Part shown: piece after piece, positions 13,720 to 25,719 of the stretch
Numbering within the stretch: the stretch's first letter is position 1
How the letters are laid out: each line of letters opens with the position of its first letter
NCBI GenBank assembly: GCA_036850595.1
Contig: CM072160.1
Span: 18,083,906-18,147,905 of the forward strand
Length of the DNA: 64,000 bases
DNA from: Rhyacichthys aspro
Taxonomy: Eukaryota > Chordata > Actinopteri > Gobiiformes > Rhyacichthyidae
Direction: 5' to 3'
Position numbers and translations under genes: made by a program
The notes under the pieces: model-generated
What the model was told of the DNA's origin: nothing
Seen by the model: the letters and a program-made list of their open reading frames with translations, nothing else
Database searches by the model: none

Positions 13720-14180
13720 CTTCAATGGAGAAACAGCTTTTGAGATGTCTCCCGTTAAACACCTTGGTGTGCACATCTCAAATGATTTCACATGGACCAA
13801 CACAGACAGCCACAGAAGGCCCACCAACATCTGCACTTTTTGAGGAGGCCAAACTGGTCTGGACCAGTTATCAATATGTGATATAAAGACTAGTGTCACC
13901 CTCCTGGGCCTTGTGGTATGGGAACAGCTCAAAAAATAACCAACAGCAGCAGGGCAACATCCATCATGAAGCATCCATCCCATCTAGCACATGAACTGTT
14001 CACACCCCTCCCCTCAGGCAGAATGCAGCCTAAAAGCCAGAACAACGAGGCAAAAACACAGCTTCTTCCCAGAGGCTTTAAGACAAAAACTCTTCATCAT
14101 CATCCCTACTACACACTACTAGATCTGACTAATAACTTTCTTTATCTCACGCATAAAATTACCTTGTTAACCTTCTAAAA
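13720..14180 (+). pseudogene. fragment of a LINE reverse transcriptase C-terminus (L2/CR1/Rex-like)
   Basis: Frames include MSPVKHLGVHISNDFTWT, then, after gaps, LGLVVWEQLKK, AQKITNSS, ATSIMKHPSHLAHELFTPLPSGR, and a diverged TSRL-like end. This is the 'VKFLGVxIxxDLTW…TVWYGN…AxKIxG…xPSHPxHxLFxxLPSGRR' signature of fish non-LTR RTs. Internal deletions and frameshifts show it is inactive. Confidence 0.7.
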
Positions 14181-15547
14181 ATGGCATTGTTGATTCAGCA
14201 AAGTGGGAAATTTCAATTCTCAAAAATGTCTGTGCAAATATTCTGAATACTGGAACAGCATTAGTCTAGTTCTACGCACTGAGGAATGACAGTAACCAAC
14301 ATGTCAGTCCTTCAAACCTTTTCCTAAATCAGATACAATCCCGACTTCCCGGCATCTCTTACTTCCTCTTCAAACAGCACACTCTGACAGCGACCAGCCG
14401 CTCATATCGGAAACAGCTAGTCTCACTAGAGCTTCTAAAGATGTTGCCTTTTTTTCGCTCAAACAGCTCTACAGATGAAGTGTTGACTTGTTCTGAGCAG
14501 TCCGTGTGATGAGATGTTGGTGCAGAGGGGGTTTAGGTCAGGGACTCAGCTGCGGCGAGAGCCTCATCCATCCGGAACATGCTGAGCCACTTTGTTTCAC
14601 CTACAGTCTCTCTGTGTTAACTTCTTAGATACATTCTGGTCTTTGATTGCGCCCAGTGCACCGGACCAAACACACCAACTGAGCAGAAAATCCTTTCATC
14701 AACAGGAGATGTTCGTTTGTATGTAGTGTCAAACAAAAGACAGGGCTGATTTTGCTGCCGACGATGGCTTTAATTATTGAAAAGCTGTTATAGTTCCTGT
14801 TGTGTGCCCCGAATTCTTTATTTATGGAGGCAGCCAGTGAATGACTTGTTCCAAACAGCTCGCAGGGAAGTTCAGAGCTGTCTGCCGCTGATCCATCTGA
14901 ACTGCTGAAAGACGGCGAACCATGGACGACGATCAGGCAACACCATATCCAAGTTGAGATATATCATCAAACTGCAGAGCTACCAACAGCTTTGTGCACT
15001 GATTTCTACCAAGTGTCCTCTATATTCCACATATTCTTTTATTTTACATCAACAACAGGACTTTCATAGCTCCAAAAGACAAAGATCTCAGAAAAAAATA
15101 AAATATAATGGCCTCAAGTCTGGAGTTGTCAAGATACTGATACCACTATCAAAGCCTTTAATACTCATCCTCTTTTGACTGTATGAAATTGCTGGGTTTT
15201 CCTTCCCCTTCTCTCTATAATGCACTGTTTGGACATATTTTCTTGTAAATGATAAAAGATGATAAAAGGGAACTGCTAAAGATGCATAGTTATTTGTCAA
15301 GAGGTTCATAAACGGTCTAAAACTAGTCAAAAATCAACCCAGCAATGAAATCTGAGTATAGCTCAGTTGATACTGGTCAGTATTGCAGTTTACTCTAACC
15401 TTCCACAAATCTATTAAGTTTGTAATTAAAAGGTTTTTCATTACTAGCATTGGATGGATATGACTTGTCATTATGTTGTACAAGTTCAGCTTTTTATTTC
15501 TGATGCAAAAAATCCAGACACAAATTGACTTAAAAAGAACACCTCTG
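14181..15547. other. intron-like DNA; unique block at 14300-14960
   Basis: 14300-14960 is ordered and slightly GC-richer (GCGACCAGCCGCTCATATCGG, GACTCAGCTGCGGCGAGAGCC) and may be a regulatory element about 1.5-2 kb downstream of the pcp4 start. The remainder is AT-rich. Confidence 0.3.
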
Positions 15548-15680
15548 GGGTATCACATCCTCGGGAGACCTGGGTTTGATTCCGGCTCAGGTCATTTGCC
15601 CAGTGTTACTCATCATTTCCCCCTCTATCTGAGTAACTATCAATTAAAAGCATAAAAACCTAACCTAAACCTAAAAATGA
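15548..15680 (+). mobile_element. tRNA-derived SINE (plus strand)
   Basis: GACCTGGGTTTGATTCCGGC (B box GGTTTGATTCC), CAGGTCATTTGCCCAGTG, TTACTCATCATTTCCCCCTCTATCTGAGTAACTATCAATTAAAAGCATAAAAACC. This is the same SINE body type as at 34245-34378. It is truncated at the 5' end and closes with an A-rich CCTAAACC tail. Confidence 0.7.
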
Positions 15681-16332
15681 CCTACTGTTATTTATCAACA
15701 CGATTTAAAAACCGTTGGTGTGCAATAGATCTTTGTTTTTTTAAGCAAAAATTGTAAATGAAAACAGCAGGTTGACTCCAGAGACACAGTGGCAGAGTTT
15801 GCGCAGAAAAGAAGTCACATATTAAAGAGAGCTATTAATATCCTTCCACTTGGATATGCCTGTAGCAGAGTGAATATATGAGATCTGGGCTTTGGAGCTT
15901 TGAAAAATAACCAACATCAGCTTTTTGTTGGTGCTTAGAAAAAAAACCTGTGGTGTTTGAGCTTTCCATTTTGTGGCACGTTGAGATAAGTTTAGTAAGA
16001 ATGTCATTTTAAGCATTTTCCACAGCACAAAAGCACTAAACATTCAAAAACGAGCCATTTAAGATTGTTCCACATTCGTTTTTCTCCATCTGAAGTAGTC
16101 TGTTGTAACATCAATATAGTTTCAATACACTGTAGAAAAATACTCGACAGATTACAATGCACTACTCAAAGGTTGATGGGAAATCTAACCAGTTTCTAAA
16201 AATCAACCGAAAACAGCCTCACGCTTGAGTTTGAACCGTTACCAAACCTCTCCTGCGTAAAAACAGCGTGCGTCTCGTGCGTAAATGGAACAAACATCGC
16301 TTTTTTTTTTTTTACGAATCTCGTAGTCCTAC

Positions 16333-16341
16333 CTCGCTCAT
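16333..16341 (-). CDS. pcp4: pcp4 (PEP-19) first coding exon, Met-Ser-Glu only
   Basis: The minus strand reads ATGAGCGAG|GTAGGA: start codon, Ser, Glu, then a donor. PCP4 proteins begin MSER, and a first coding exon of only three codons fits a long first intron. PCP4 is a small IQ-motif calmodulin regulator of neurons that speeds Ca2+ exchange at the calmodulin C-lobe. Support comes from a CpG-rich promoter just upstream and from position: in mammals PCP4 is the next gene after IGSF5 on the same strand, exactly as here. I searched bases 1-16332 for the acidic/IQ exons (FDIDMDAPETE, IQSQFRKFQ) and found none, so they lie beyond the left edge. Nine coding bases cannot prove identity. Confidence 0.6.
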
Positions 16342-16560
16342 GATGAACGGTGTCGTCGAGCTGTCAGCTTCCAGCGCGCGGAGAAGTTTGTGCAACAGCG
16401 GGGTTCGTTTCGTGTAAAGCCGCTCGCCGCAGACACACGAGCTTTTTAAAGTGTTAAGCCCAACTCACCCGTGTCATCACGTCACCAATAAACCAATAGG
16501 AGGAGCGCCGTGGGCAAATGTGTCTCCCTAAGTCTACACCCAACTCTCGCGCACAGAATG
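16342..16560 (-). promoter_or_regulatory. pcp4 5' UTR and CpG-rich promoter
   Basis: On the minus strand, moving upstream from the ATG: a GC-rich leader (GCGCGCTGGAAGC), a TATA-like CTTTAAAAAG (16442-16451), a CRE half-site TGACGT (16479-16484), and two CCAAT boxes (16485-16489, 16493-16497, inverted) 8 bp apart. This compact TATA/CRE/double-CCAAT arrangement and the local CpG density stand out from the AT-rich surroundings and suggest a start near 16415. A CRE would suit an activity-regulated neuronal gene (inference). Confidence 0.55.
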
Positions 16561-17639
16561 GTACGCTCTGTTTTGTGAATGTGTTTGTTTGAGTGTGTGT
16601 GTGGTTGATGAAGACGCGCTCAGAACCGTGCGCTCCGGGAGATATTTCATGCTCCGCTCATCACAGCATCAATACAAAGTGTTATTTCACATCATGTTCT
16701 ATTGTCACTGCGACCTCCCTCCGCTGCGTGGGAGAGGGACACAGAACAAAGGCTCATACAGTCACATACAGTGGGTTATGTTGGATTATGTGGTGTATTC
16801 TGTGACTGAAAACAGTAAGGAGGGACTTACACTTTGTCCAAAATGGTTCCCGATATAAATGATCAATATATGCTTCTTCGAAATGTAATGTTTTCTTGGC
16901 ACACTTAAAAATTGTGGTATGAGGCTTTTGATTTTTTTCATTTATATTAATACAATTTTATCAGAAAGAAAAAACAAAGAGTAAAGTTCCCCTATTAGTC
17001 TTAATGTAATTTACCCAAAGGTAGGTTGTCCTCTTTGGTTTAGAAACAATCAACACAAAACCATTTACAAATATATTAAAAGTGAAATTTGAGACAAAAT
17101 AAGTGAAAAATGAATAATAAGAAAACGTGTTTTATCGGTCATTACACTAGTAAACAGTTTTGTTTGGTTTGATTTCTGTAATTTCTTCAAAGGTGAGAAA
17201 AAATTCATGTTGTCCCCATGCTTGGATGGTTGGGATGGGTACTCCAGTTTCCCCCACCAACATCAGAACATGCTGGGCACCCCTTGGTGACAGCTGTGGA
17301 CTGTGAATTTCCTCATAAATAAAGGGATTCATTTTAAAAAACAAAACAGAAAAACATATGCCCAAAACCTATAGGATCCTCTTTTTTCCCTATTGTTTCC
17401 CTTTCATTTTCAGGGTCATCATAAAAGTTGTATAAATAATACAACAATACAAATGAAGTTATAAGTGCTATTCTCAAGTGTCATTCACTTAGCAGGTTGT
17501 GCTATGTGATTGTGTATCTGACCAGTGGTGATGTGCAAAATAAACCTATTGACATACATACCCCAGGTGTACATGTAAAACAATTTACTCATACAGGATC
17601 TATACAGTAATATGCACACACATTTTATTTATTCAATCT
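16561..17639. other. intergenic, upstream of pcp4
   Basis: 16561-16740 continues the GC-richer promoter-proximal zone, with a GTGTGTGTGTGG run at 16593-16604. Beyond it the sequence is AT-rich without a supported feature. Confidence 0.35.
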
Positions 17640-17900
17640 CTACTGTTTGGCCATTGGGGTGAGTACACCATGGTAAAATGCCAGTTAATCACAGGGCTAA
17701 CAATTAAAGACACACAACAAATGACATTTATGTAGGTTCACCTTAGGCTAGAGTGTTGGAGGCCATGCAGACTCCACACTCACAGCTCTGAGTCTGTCGG
17801 CCTGGGGACTGATCCCTTGTCCCATGTCCCATGTCTCTATGTCCCTCTTTTATGCACTGAGACAGGAGTGCTAACTACTCCACTAGTATGCAATCCCATA
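17640..17900 (+). repeat. old teleost interspersed repeat
   Basis: GGGGTGAGTACACCATGG, ATGCCAGTTAATCACAGGGCTAACA, ACACACAACAAATGACATTTATGTAGGTTCA, GCCATGCAGACTCCACACTC, CGGCCTGGGGACTGATCCCTTGTCC, CACTGAGACAGGAGTGCTAACTACTCCACTAGT follow, in order, a very common fish element ('…CAGTCCATCACAGGGCTAACACA…CATGCAAACTCCACACAG…CTGGGGATCGAACCC…GACAGTGCTAACCACTGCACC'). Confidence 0.65.
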
Positions 17901-18015
17901 TTTACTGTATACTTCTTTATTCATCTGATCAACTCCTTCCTGGACATACATCATTGGTTAACATGATCACCTCTATCAATCTTGGTTCCTAAGGAAACGG
18001 TATTTTAACTGTAAC

Positions 18016-18095
18016 TTTATAATGTATTATTGTATCTATTTTTTCTTCTGGTCCAACTTTGTGAGTGAAATAAAGATTGAATTGAATAAAGTTAA
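18016..18095 (+). repeat. retroelement 3' tail (…AATAAAGATTGAATTGAATAAAG)
   Basis: TATTATTGTATCTATTTTTTCTTCTGGTCC, then GTGAGTGAAATAAAGATTGAATTGAAT resembles the AATAAAG plus ATTGA-repeat end of teleost LINE copies. Nothing of the coding part is visible upstream. Confidence 0.45.
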
Positions 18096-20309
18096 CCCAT
18101 CTATTTTCTGGTGCAGGTGCACAGAAGAGGAGGGAGCAGTCCAACACGTATCCAAAAAGTCAGAGACTCCCTCAGACTGTCCAGCTTGCAAAAGTGAGAT
18201 TTATGTAGACTCAAACAATCTTTTGGCACTAGACCTTCATCGGGCAAATCCATCTTGTTTTCTGAAATTAGCAATCACCTGAAACCTGGTTACACCTGGT
18301 CATGTGATCACTGCAATCATGAATGACTGCATTAATATACTCCACAAAAAAGTACTTTACACTGAGTCTCCATTCACCCATTCATTTCATAAACACTTAG
18401 TGGCATAGTGAGGTTCATTGTCTGTATCAACAATGTAAACAGGAAGAATCGAACCACCAACCTTCTGGGTATTCTCATAATTCTGTGGTTCAAACAGTAT
18501 ATTCTCATTCTCATAATGCTTGTTCAAAGGCTAAAAGCATGTTTAATTTACTGCAACAGTGAAATCAACCTTAACGTTTTAAGTTTATTAAATTTCTAAA
18601 CGGAAACTGGCCACTGATTTTTTTTTTTTTTTTCTAAAGAGTGAAAAGTGTCCAATCCATATAGCTCCATTTCATCACTTTTAACATCAATTCCACAAAG
18701 TGTTCTCTAATTATCCCGCTTTGAAATCCATATGTTCATTTGTTAAATTGACCGTTAGAATGGGAAAGCGGCAGAGCAAGTCCAAAAATACAAACGGTTC
18801 CTCAGATTGGTTCAGAGACATTGGCAGACTACTGATGTGGAGCTGAGAACTGCTCGGCCTCTCGCCGGTTTGTCACTGGAGAGGCGTTCAGGTCCCACCG
18901 GAGCTCTGATGGATGGGAGGAGAGGAGAGCCATTACAAATGAGGTCTAACTCCTGCTCCGACTCGACCCCTCGTCTCTGGGTAACTGTCAATGCACCTGA
19001 CGAGCCCAAATGGATCTGAACTGAAAAGAGGAAACAGGCTTTAGCACAGTCTGTTCAGGAGGAATAGAGTTCTGTAAACTCCTCTCAAATTGGTGAATGG
19101 AAGCGAGTCGTTCTGCGTTGCCAAGCGCAGCAGATGGTGGTGAGGCTTTTGAAGAAGCTTATGAAGTTTGGGAGATACAACACAATCTGTGAAGTCTGGA
19201 GCTTCACAACTGAATAGTGCTGCTTTAAAAAGGAAAAATTACAGAGAGGAGCATAAAGGAGTGACTGCTGGGATGAAATGCATGGTGCTAAGATGGAAGG
19301 GGAGCAGATTTTTATTTTATTAGTTCAAAAATAGCATCAAAAGGTAAAAAAGGACAAGCATCCAAATCTTCTGAATCAAATGTGTTTACGGAATGGTGAG
19401 GTTGAATGTCAAGGTTTTCCAAAAAAAATATGTAATATTAAAACTGCAGAAGTTGAAAACTCAACAACAACCTGGAAACCTTGTCTGCTTTTACTAAATT
19501 CACCACATAGATTATACTATTGACGCATTACATCAGTGTGAAGAGGATAATGTTTGCCTTCTTGAACTTCTAGCTCAAAGTTCTGCATTCAACAATATAA
19601 TACAGTCCCACAATTTTCTCAATTTTTTGATTTTGTATATTTCTAAAAATATACTTTTAAAAAATTTTTGGTCCTATCCTACATGTAGCATGATTCGCAA
19701 AGAAAACGTAGTTATATCATTGGGAAATAAGCAGTATAAGTATGTCAAAAATGGTACTGATTATGTTCATGCTGTGTTTATAATAAATCATAATAAATTC
19801 ATAATGTAACATTTACTTAAAATTTTTGAGGAGAAAAGGTTACTAAAGTTTTTGTAAGTAATGTTGTTTTTGTTTGTTTTTTTACAGTGGAGTAGTAGGC
19901 CTACTAAGTAAATCAAAAGCAACTTGATAAGTACTTTTAAGGATTTTTTTTTTTTTTTTTTTTTGCCTTATTCACATACTAATGTAGTACCAGTACTTTT
20001 AATTGAGTACTGTTTTTAAACACTCTACCCACCTCTCTTTTTTAAAAGTAATGGTTAATCAATGACAAGGCATGGAGTGCACGCTTCTAATTGCACAATA
20101 AAGAGCCCAAATGTCCCTCTGTGAAGAGCAACTGAAATGTAATTCCAGATGCCACCTTGTTTTGCCCACAATATTCAATACACATTTTTATATTAAGTAC
20201 ATAACTCTTATCCTGCTGAGGGTTATATGTAATACTGAAGTTTTGTTTTGCATCTTTTAGCGGGTCAGAAAAGAGAACACACCCAGATAATTAAAAATTC
20301 TGTCTTAAA
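18096..20309. other. intergenic; unique block at 18720-19200 and T runs
   Basis: 18370-18470 resembles a minus-strand SINE-like scrap (GAATCGAACCACC). 18720-19200 is ordered, GC-richer, and open in places but lacks domain or splice support. Long T runs lie at 18619-18633 and 19946-19963. Confidence 0.3.
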
Positions 20310-20412
20310 TGGAGGACCTGAAGTTACTTGGGGTCTTGAAACACCTGGATATTCCCCTGGAGGAGCTGGAGGAAGTGTCTGGGGAGGTGGGAAATCTAGG
20401 GCTTTCTGAATG
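20310..20412 (+). repeat. RTE-like LINE 3' tail, copy 1 (truncated)
   Basis: CCCCTGGAGGAGCTGGAGGAAGTGTCTGGGGAGGTGGGAAATCTAGGGCTTTC is the familiar 'PEELEEVSGE' 3' region of a common teleost LINE. It breaks off before the CGATGACC…GGATGG tail. The second copy lies at 20648-20760. Confidence 0.6.
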
Positions 20413-20647
20413 GATAATCAAGGTTATATTTCCATGCATCTGGATATTTTTTTTTTATTCATTTATTTAATATGGACAACACAAATACATTGGATAAACC
20501 GGATGCATTGTTTGAGTGTTAATTCTCAACACCTGTCCATAGGAGGCTTTTTGAGAAAAAAGGTTAGTGTGAACAATACGTCTGTGCGCATTAAGATGGG
20601 GTTAGACAAGTGTAAAAAAGACATATCTTGAGGAATATGGAATAATA

Positions 20648-20760
20648 TCACAGACTCCAGAGGAGCTGGAGGAAGTGTCTGGGGAGAGGGGAAGTCTCTC
20701 CTTAGACTGCTTCCCCGATGACCTGGCCCAGTTAAGCAGAAGAAAATGGATGGATGGACT
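20648..20760 (+). repeat. RTE-like LINE 3' tail, copy 2 with GGATGGATGG end
   Basis: AGAGGAGCTGGAGGAAGTGTCTGGGGAGAGGGGAAGTCTC, CTGCTTCCCCGATGACCTGGCCCAG, TTAAGCAGAAGAAAATGGATGGATGG. The canonical form is '…GGATAAGCGGAAGAAGATGGATGGATGG'. This is a terminal piece only; CpGs are mostly decayed. Confidence 0.7.
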
Positions 20761-21059
20761 ACATATTTCTCCATTTCTTTATTAATGACCAGGGAACTCT
20801 TAATGGCTGACATTTACAACACCGTTTACATGAACCTAGATCTTAGGCCTGGCATGTTGCATCCACTGCCCCAACATTCTTCCTACCCAGACAAAAGGAG
20901 AAACATCCAGTATTTCATTCAATATTTCAATTTAATATTTTTTTAAGTTCATTTTCATGCAACTCTATAGGAAATGGCACATAGTAACACAGTAACAAAA
21001 ATTCCCTAAAATTATGAACCACAGATGCCTTTGTACAACTAGTTTATGTTAAAATAAGT

Positions 21060-21430
21060 TTAAATTTTCACATTTTTTTCCTCCACAAAATACTAATACA
21101 TGTCACCAACCTGAAGTTTAGAGTTCAGCATTAGCTTTGCATTAGCTTACCTGTGACTTCAGCGTCAGAATGGCAGTTATCTCCTCTTCATTAAACATTA
21201 CGTGATTGAATTGACAGTATTTATCAGCGTTTTACGTTGCCTCCCTTTCCTCTGTTGATACTTTTCTTTTTTGAGCTATTTCTCTGAGTTAAAAGACATA
21301 ATCAGCGCTGAAAATACACTTTAACGGCAGCTATTAAGCTTCCTGGAAGGTCATATGACAACCCAGTGTCAACCAATCGGAGTGCTCCAATCAAGCATGT
21401 GACCAAGGTTTTCTGTTCCTGAGCAGTGGT
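21060..21430 (+). repeat. dispersed repeat family A, copy
   Basis: Contains TCCTCCACAAAATACTAATA, GGCAGTTATCTCCTCTTCAT, TAAACATTACGTGATTGAAT, CAGTATTTATC and a tail CAGTGTCAACCAATCGGAGTG…AGCATGTGACC. Matches at 8690-8790 (reverse), 34440-34650, 38440-38885 (reverse) and partly 39930-40060 show a family. I do not know its class. Confidence 0.65.
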
Positions 21431-24400
21431 TCTCATCTATTAAAATCTCTTATAATAAACAGCAGATGACATCATAAAGCCTTTTTTCCCACAATGATTT
21501 CTTTTACAATATAATATTTGGGGTTTAAATCATTTTCCAACTTGAAGAAAAATAAATCAGGTAAAGTCTGTTTAGTACCACCCAACAATGTGGTTTATGC
21601 TTCTACACTTTTGATCAGAGCTTTTTTCATCAAGGCTCTCTACAGAAAATCCAAACAATGTTTAGTGTGTGTCTCTGAAACATTTCCAAGCACTATGTTT
21701 TCTTGGCTCAGCAATTCCTTTGTTTCCAGGTGATTTTTGAATCCAGTTACTTTTTTTTTTTTTTGTCTGAAAGGCTCCAAACCAGATGGATACCCATATT
21801 ATGTTGTGTCACCATCAGCGTTGTTCTCTTCCAGCCAAAACACTCTGTCAGTCTTATAAGGCTCCATTTCTGAGCTTCATCCTTTGCATTTTAATCAGTA
21901 ATGAGAAACCAATGCTAACATAAACCCAGTCTTGAACCATTATTTTTTCAGACAGCATGTTAATGAAAACATGATTGTAATTAGTCAATTCTATCGAAGC
22001 AAACAGACCGTCTTAAATGTAACACACTGCACCTTTAACTAAATTTAAAGGTGTTGAACAAGAGCAATTAAAATGCAAATGATCAGAGTTTTAAAAAACG
22101 GAAATGAAGATGTCGGCGACAAAAGGAAAATAATTGGTTGTGTTCACCAGGAGGAAGGAGTGAAATATTGATGAGCGCAGACATCAGATAAACATTTTAG
22201 AGGAAACAGCTGGTGATTCCACAGGAGACAGTGAACGCCACCTCAAGGCAAGACGGGATGTAAACACGAGCCTGGTTTCTATAGAGCTCCGAGGGAGGAG
22301 TGCAGCTATAGGGGAACTAAAGAATATACAATCGCAGCATGCTGTTAGTTGCTGTTACTTTACCTGTGAAGAAAATAGTGTGCAATTACTGTATGTGAGC
22401 GCTGGGATGCAACGTTTAAGGTTAGTGGGATGCAATGTACAAGGTGTGTGCAAGGCTTTCGAGCAGTTTTTATGATGTGAGAGGGCAAGAAGATTGTGTA
22501 AAGTTGACAAAAGAGTAAAAGAGTTTGGAGAGAGACAATAACTGGGTTTAAATGTCACAGAAGCGTATTCATTGGCATATGTTGTCTTCATGTTTACAGA
22601 GCCATCTAGCTAATCTCTATCCTGTACTATAGTCGCGCTTAGATTCACATTAATCGTCCTACATTGCAGAAATTTGGGAAAATTTGTTTGCAAGTTGTGT
22701 TAAATCCACATCAACCACCTAAAATCACGCAAGGTTGACCAAAGTGGGCCATCGTGATTGATTGACTATTGAAGTGCCCCAAACATGATAAAGAATTGTA
22801 TTTATTATAATCGTTTCACAACAAATGTAAAAACAGTACTGTCTTCTGTTCCAAGCCTTACTAATAAAACTGAAAAAGCATTTTGCACCTCCAACCCCAA
22901 AATAAAAGAAAAAGCTAGGTTCTATGAGACATCTTGCCAAGTGTTCTTGTGTGAACAGGTGTATTTTTAAGTGGAGAGGGAAAATATCTGTTAAAAAAAT
23001 AATCATGTACATGTAGCCTGAGCCTCAGTCAAAAATCAAATGTAACTCACTAGATGTTTTTGACTAGATACAACAAAAAAACAAGGTAACACGGGATGTC
23101 ACAGTGCTACTCAAAGCAGTAGGTTTGGTCCATTTGAGAAGTGTTGAAAGAAAGCTATAAAGTTTCTACAGGTAAGAATCATCCTCAGGACAGTTAGCCT
23201 TCCCTGTTCAAAGCAGCAGTGTGTGAATAGTGTTGTCTTCTGCTCACAAAAAGAAGTGACACAAGATGATAAATAAACGGCTGGTAATATGGTGCTCTAA
23301 ATAAAGATATCTTTTTTTGAACATTGAAAGGTCAAGGAGGAAGTAGAGGACAATACACTCAAATAGGTAGTTCTTCAAAGCTGCAGCAAAGGACATTTTT
23401 ATTACCACAACTCTCTTGCTAAGTTTACAGATTTCCCCAAAAGCTATTAAAGAGTACAGGAGTGTATATCTTTTCTTCTTCAGAGTGAGCAATGTGCTTT
23501 TCACGTTGCACAAAATCTATTATCTCAGCAAAATGGTCGCTTCGGCGCTCAGTGTCCTCTGGAAGATCTTTGAAATGGCTGCAACATTTTGACCAAAGGC
23601 AGTGTGCATTGTGTAATTGGTTCCTATTAAAACACATGTGATAGTGTTGTTTGATTAGAACAATACTGTCCCCCAGTGACTCATTTAAGAAAACTTACAA
23701 TAGTAAGGTAGCATTTTTTCAGCTTTATTTCACACAGAGTGACAATGATTTCATACGACTTTAAAAAAAAATAATAATTATAGCAGAACCTGACAATGAG
23801 AACCCTTTCTACCCATTCACTGACAGCACACATTTAGTCAGTTGGTTGCCTCTTGTCAAAATCATCTTACCATGAGCTTTAAAACCACAGGGTGCTCTAA
23901 TATTGAACACAGAGTAGTGCATAAAAGCTGAAAAGTGCAGATTGAGTGTGCACCTCCATCAGGATGTGTCTGGTGGGAGCTAGATGTTTTAAGATGTTTT
24001 CATTGATTTGTAGAAGAGCAGCTCAAGAAGTAACTATTAGCAATGATAAAGGATGCTTTGCTGGCAGCTGCTGTGACAGAGAGCATTACATGACGTCACG
24101 AGACGTCACAACTAGGAGACAAAAAGACTGGTCTGTGGACACCAACATTTACATTTTGATTGGGTTTACCATAGTGCAACCTAAACGTCCATTGCACCAA
24201 CATTAAAACCAAAGTTTTAAACCACAATTTAAACTGGGATCTTACTAAACTCAGATTAATACCATTTTAGATTTAAATTAAACTCTAATTTTCTAATTTT
24301 TCTTTTTAATAAACTTGTTCTACCACCTTCTGCACATTCACAGGTTTACTTTGATGTCACATTGTTTTGGACCAGTATCTAGTACAGTCTGTGATTTTCT

Positions 24401-25719
24401 TTCATGAATGATTATAAAGAAACAGACTCTTTTAATCATGTTGTGTTAGAAGTTGTTCTTTTCTAACTGTTGTATGTGTGTGTGAAGATATCATACACAC
24501 ACTATATGTAAATGTATGCTAATAGGCCTTTGGTACAGTTCAGTATTTTTCAAGCGGATTATGGTTATGTTATGGTACTGTTGCTGCCACTCATGTTCAC
24601 GCTTGATATTTTTAACTTCAAAGCACTCATTCTTCTCCCTAAGCACATAATATTTTGGTTTTGTTGTTTTGTACATCAGAAGTCTCTGTTACTTTGTCCC
24701 ATCGCCTCACACGGCCCCACACGGAAGTCATCTCACATTTATGGCACAGCTTTCCTTTCATCTGACCGAGCAGAGGATGGAGGCCCAGCGCAGCAGCCTG
24801 CATCTACAACAAAGACAATGACCCCAGTGACCTTTCCTGCTGCAGGGCGACGGACTCCAGATAAAACAATTCAACCTACAACTCCAACATGCACTGGCAA
24901 AATATGATTATTTAACATAAAAATCAAGTCATCAAGTAATTTTACTGTATTTTGTACAATACGACTCTGCTAGGGTCCAGTGTATTGGCCTATTTCTGCT
25001 CCCTTCACTTGAGCCACCACTCACATAATCTCTGCGCGTCCCACTAACAGGAAGTATATATAATTTATATTGGAGGTTTCTGTCCAGCTGAGGGTACTGT
25101 GTCAGTGAGAAAGGCATGATCCTACCAATCTCATGTCTAAGAACCACCAAATGATTATGACAATATATATTTTAGGGCTAAAAAGTCAGTCAGGTTGGCA
25201 TTTAAAAATGTAGTTTCATTTATTGATAACATATTCAAATAATAGAATAATCTTTGAAAAAAAATGTCTGAAAGGCACACCAATGATGACATTTTATCAT
25301 TTATTTCATTAGTATTACACATGCCCACCTGTCAAAACCAATCACAACAATGTTCATTCTCCTAAAACCCTAGTGTAAATCCTTTAAATAGTGTGAGGTC
25401 CAAATCTTTACCTATGATATGATCAAAAAAGCAGCATCCAAGCCTCCATCCTTATTCTGTCCAACTTTCTCTGCACTTCCACAGCACAGTTTGCTTGCAT
25501 GGCCATAATAGATAAAAGTACTTCAAATCAAATGCGTATACTGGGGACTGGAGTGGGACCTGGGCCTCTCTCTTTCAGATGGACTTCTGCCCTCAGGTTA
25601 GTATCCTTGTCCTCTCTCTGTGTGCGCCACTAACTATTACAATTATGTACATTTTATTAAACTATCCAATTATCAAAGTTGTTGACAGGCCCACATCTCT
25701 GAGGCAAAACTGTCCTCCA
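21431..25719. other. intergenic
   Basis: 22090-22330 and 24700-24870 are unique, slightly GC-richer blocks. A perfect CRE pair at 24091-24109 is listed separately. No exon of a known gene was recognised; the 131-codon frame at 24512-24907 has no domain. Confidence 0.3.
24091..24109. promoter_or_regulatory. CRE palindrome with adjacent second GACGTCAC
   Basis: TGACGTCACGAGACGTCAC contains the full CRE octamer TGACGTCA and a second GACGTCAC exactly 10 bp (one helical turn) later. The site is a plausible CREB/ATF binding pair about 7.7 kb upstream of the pcp4 start. No promoter is visible beside it. Confidence 0.45.

Noticed and set aside
24512..24907. A 131-codon plus-strand frame as a gene
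   Set aside because: Low-complexity composition, no recognisable family and no splice context.
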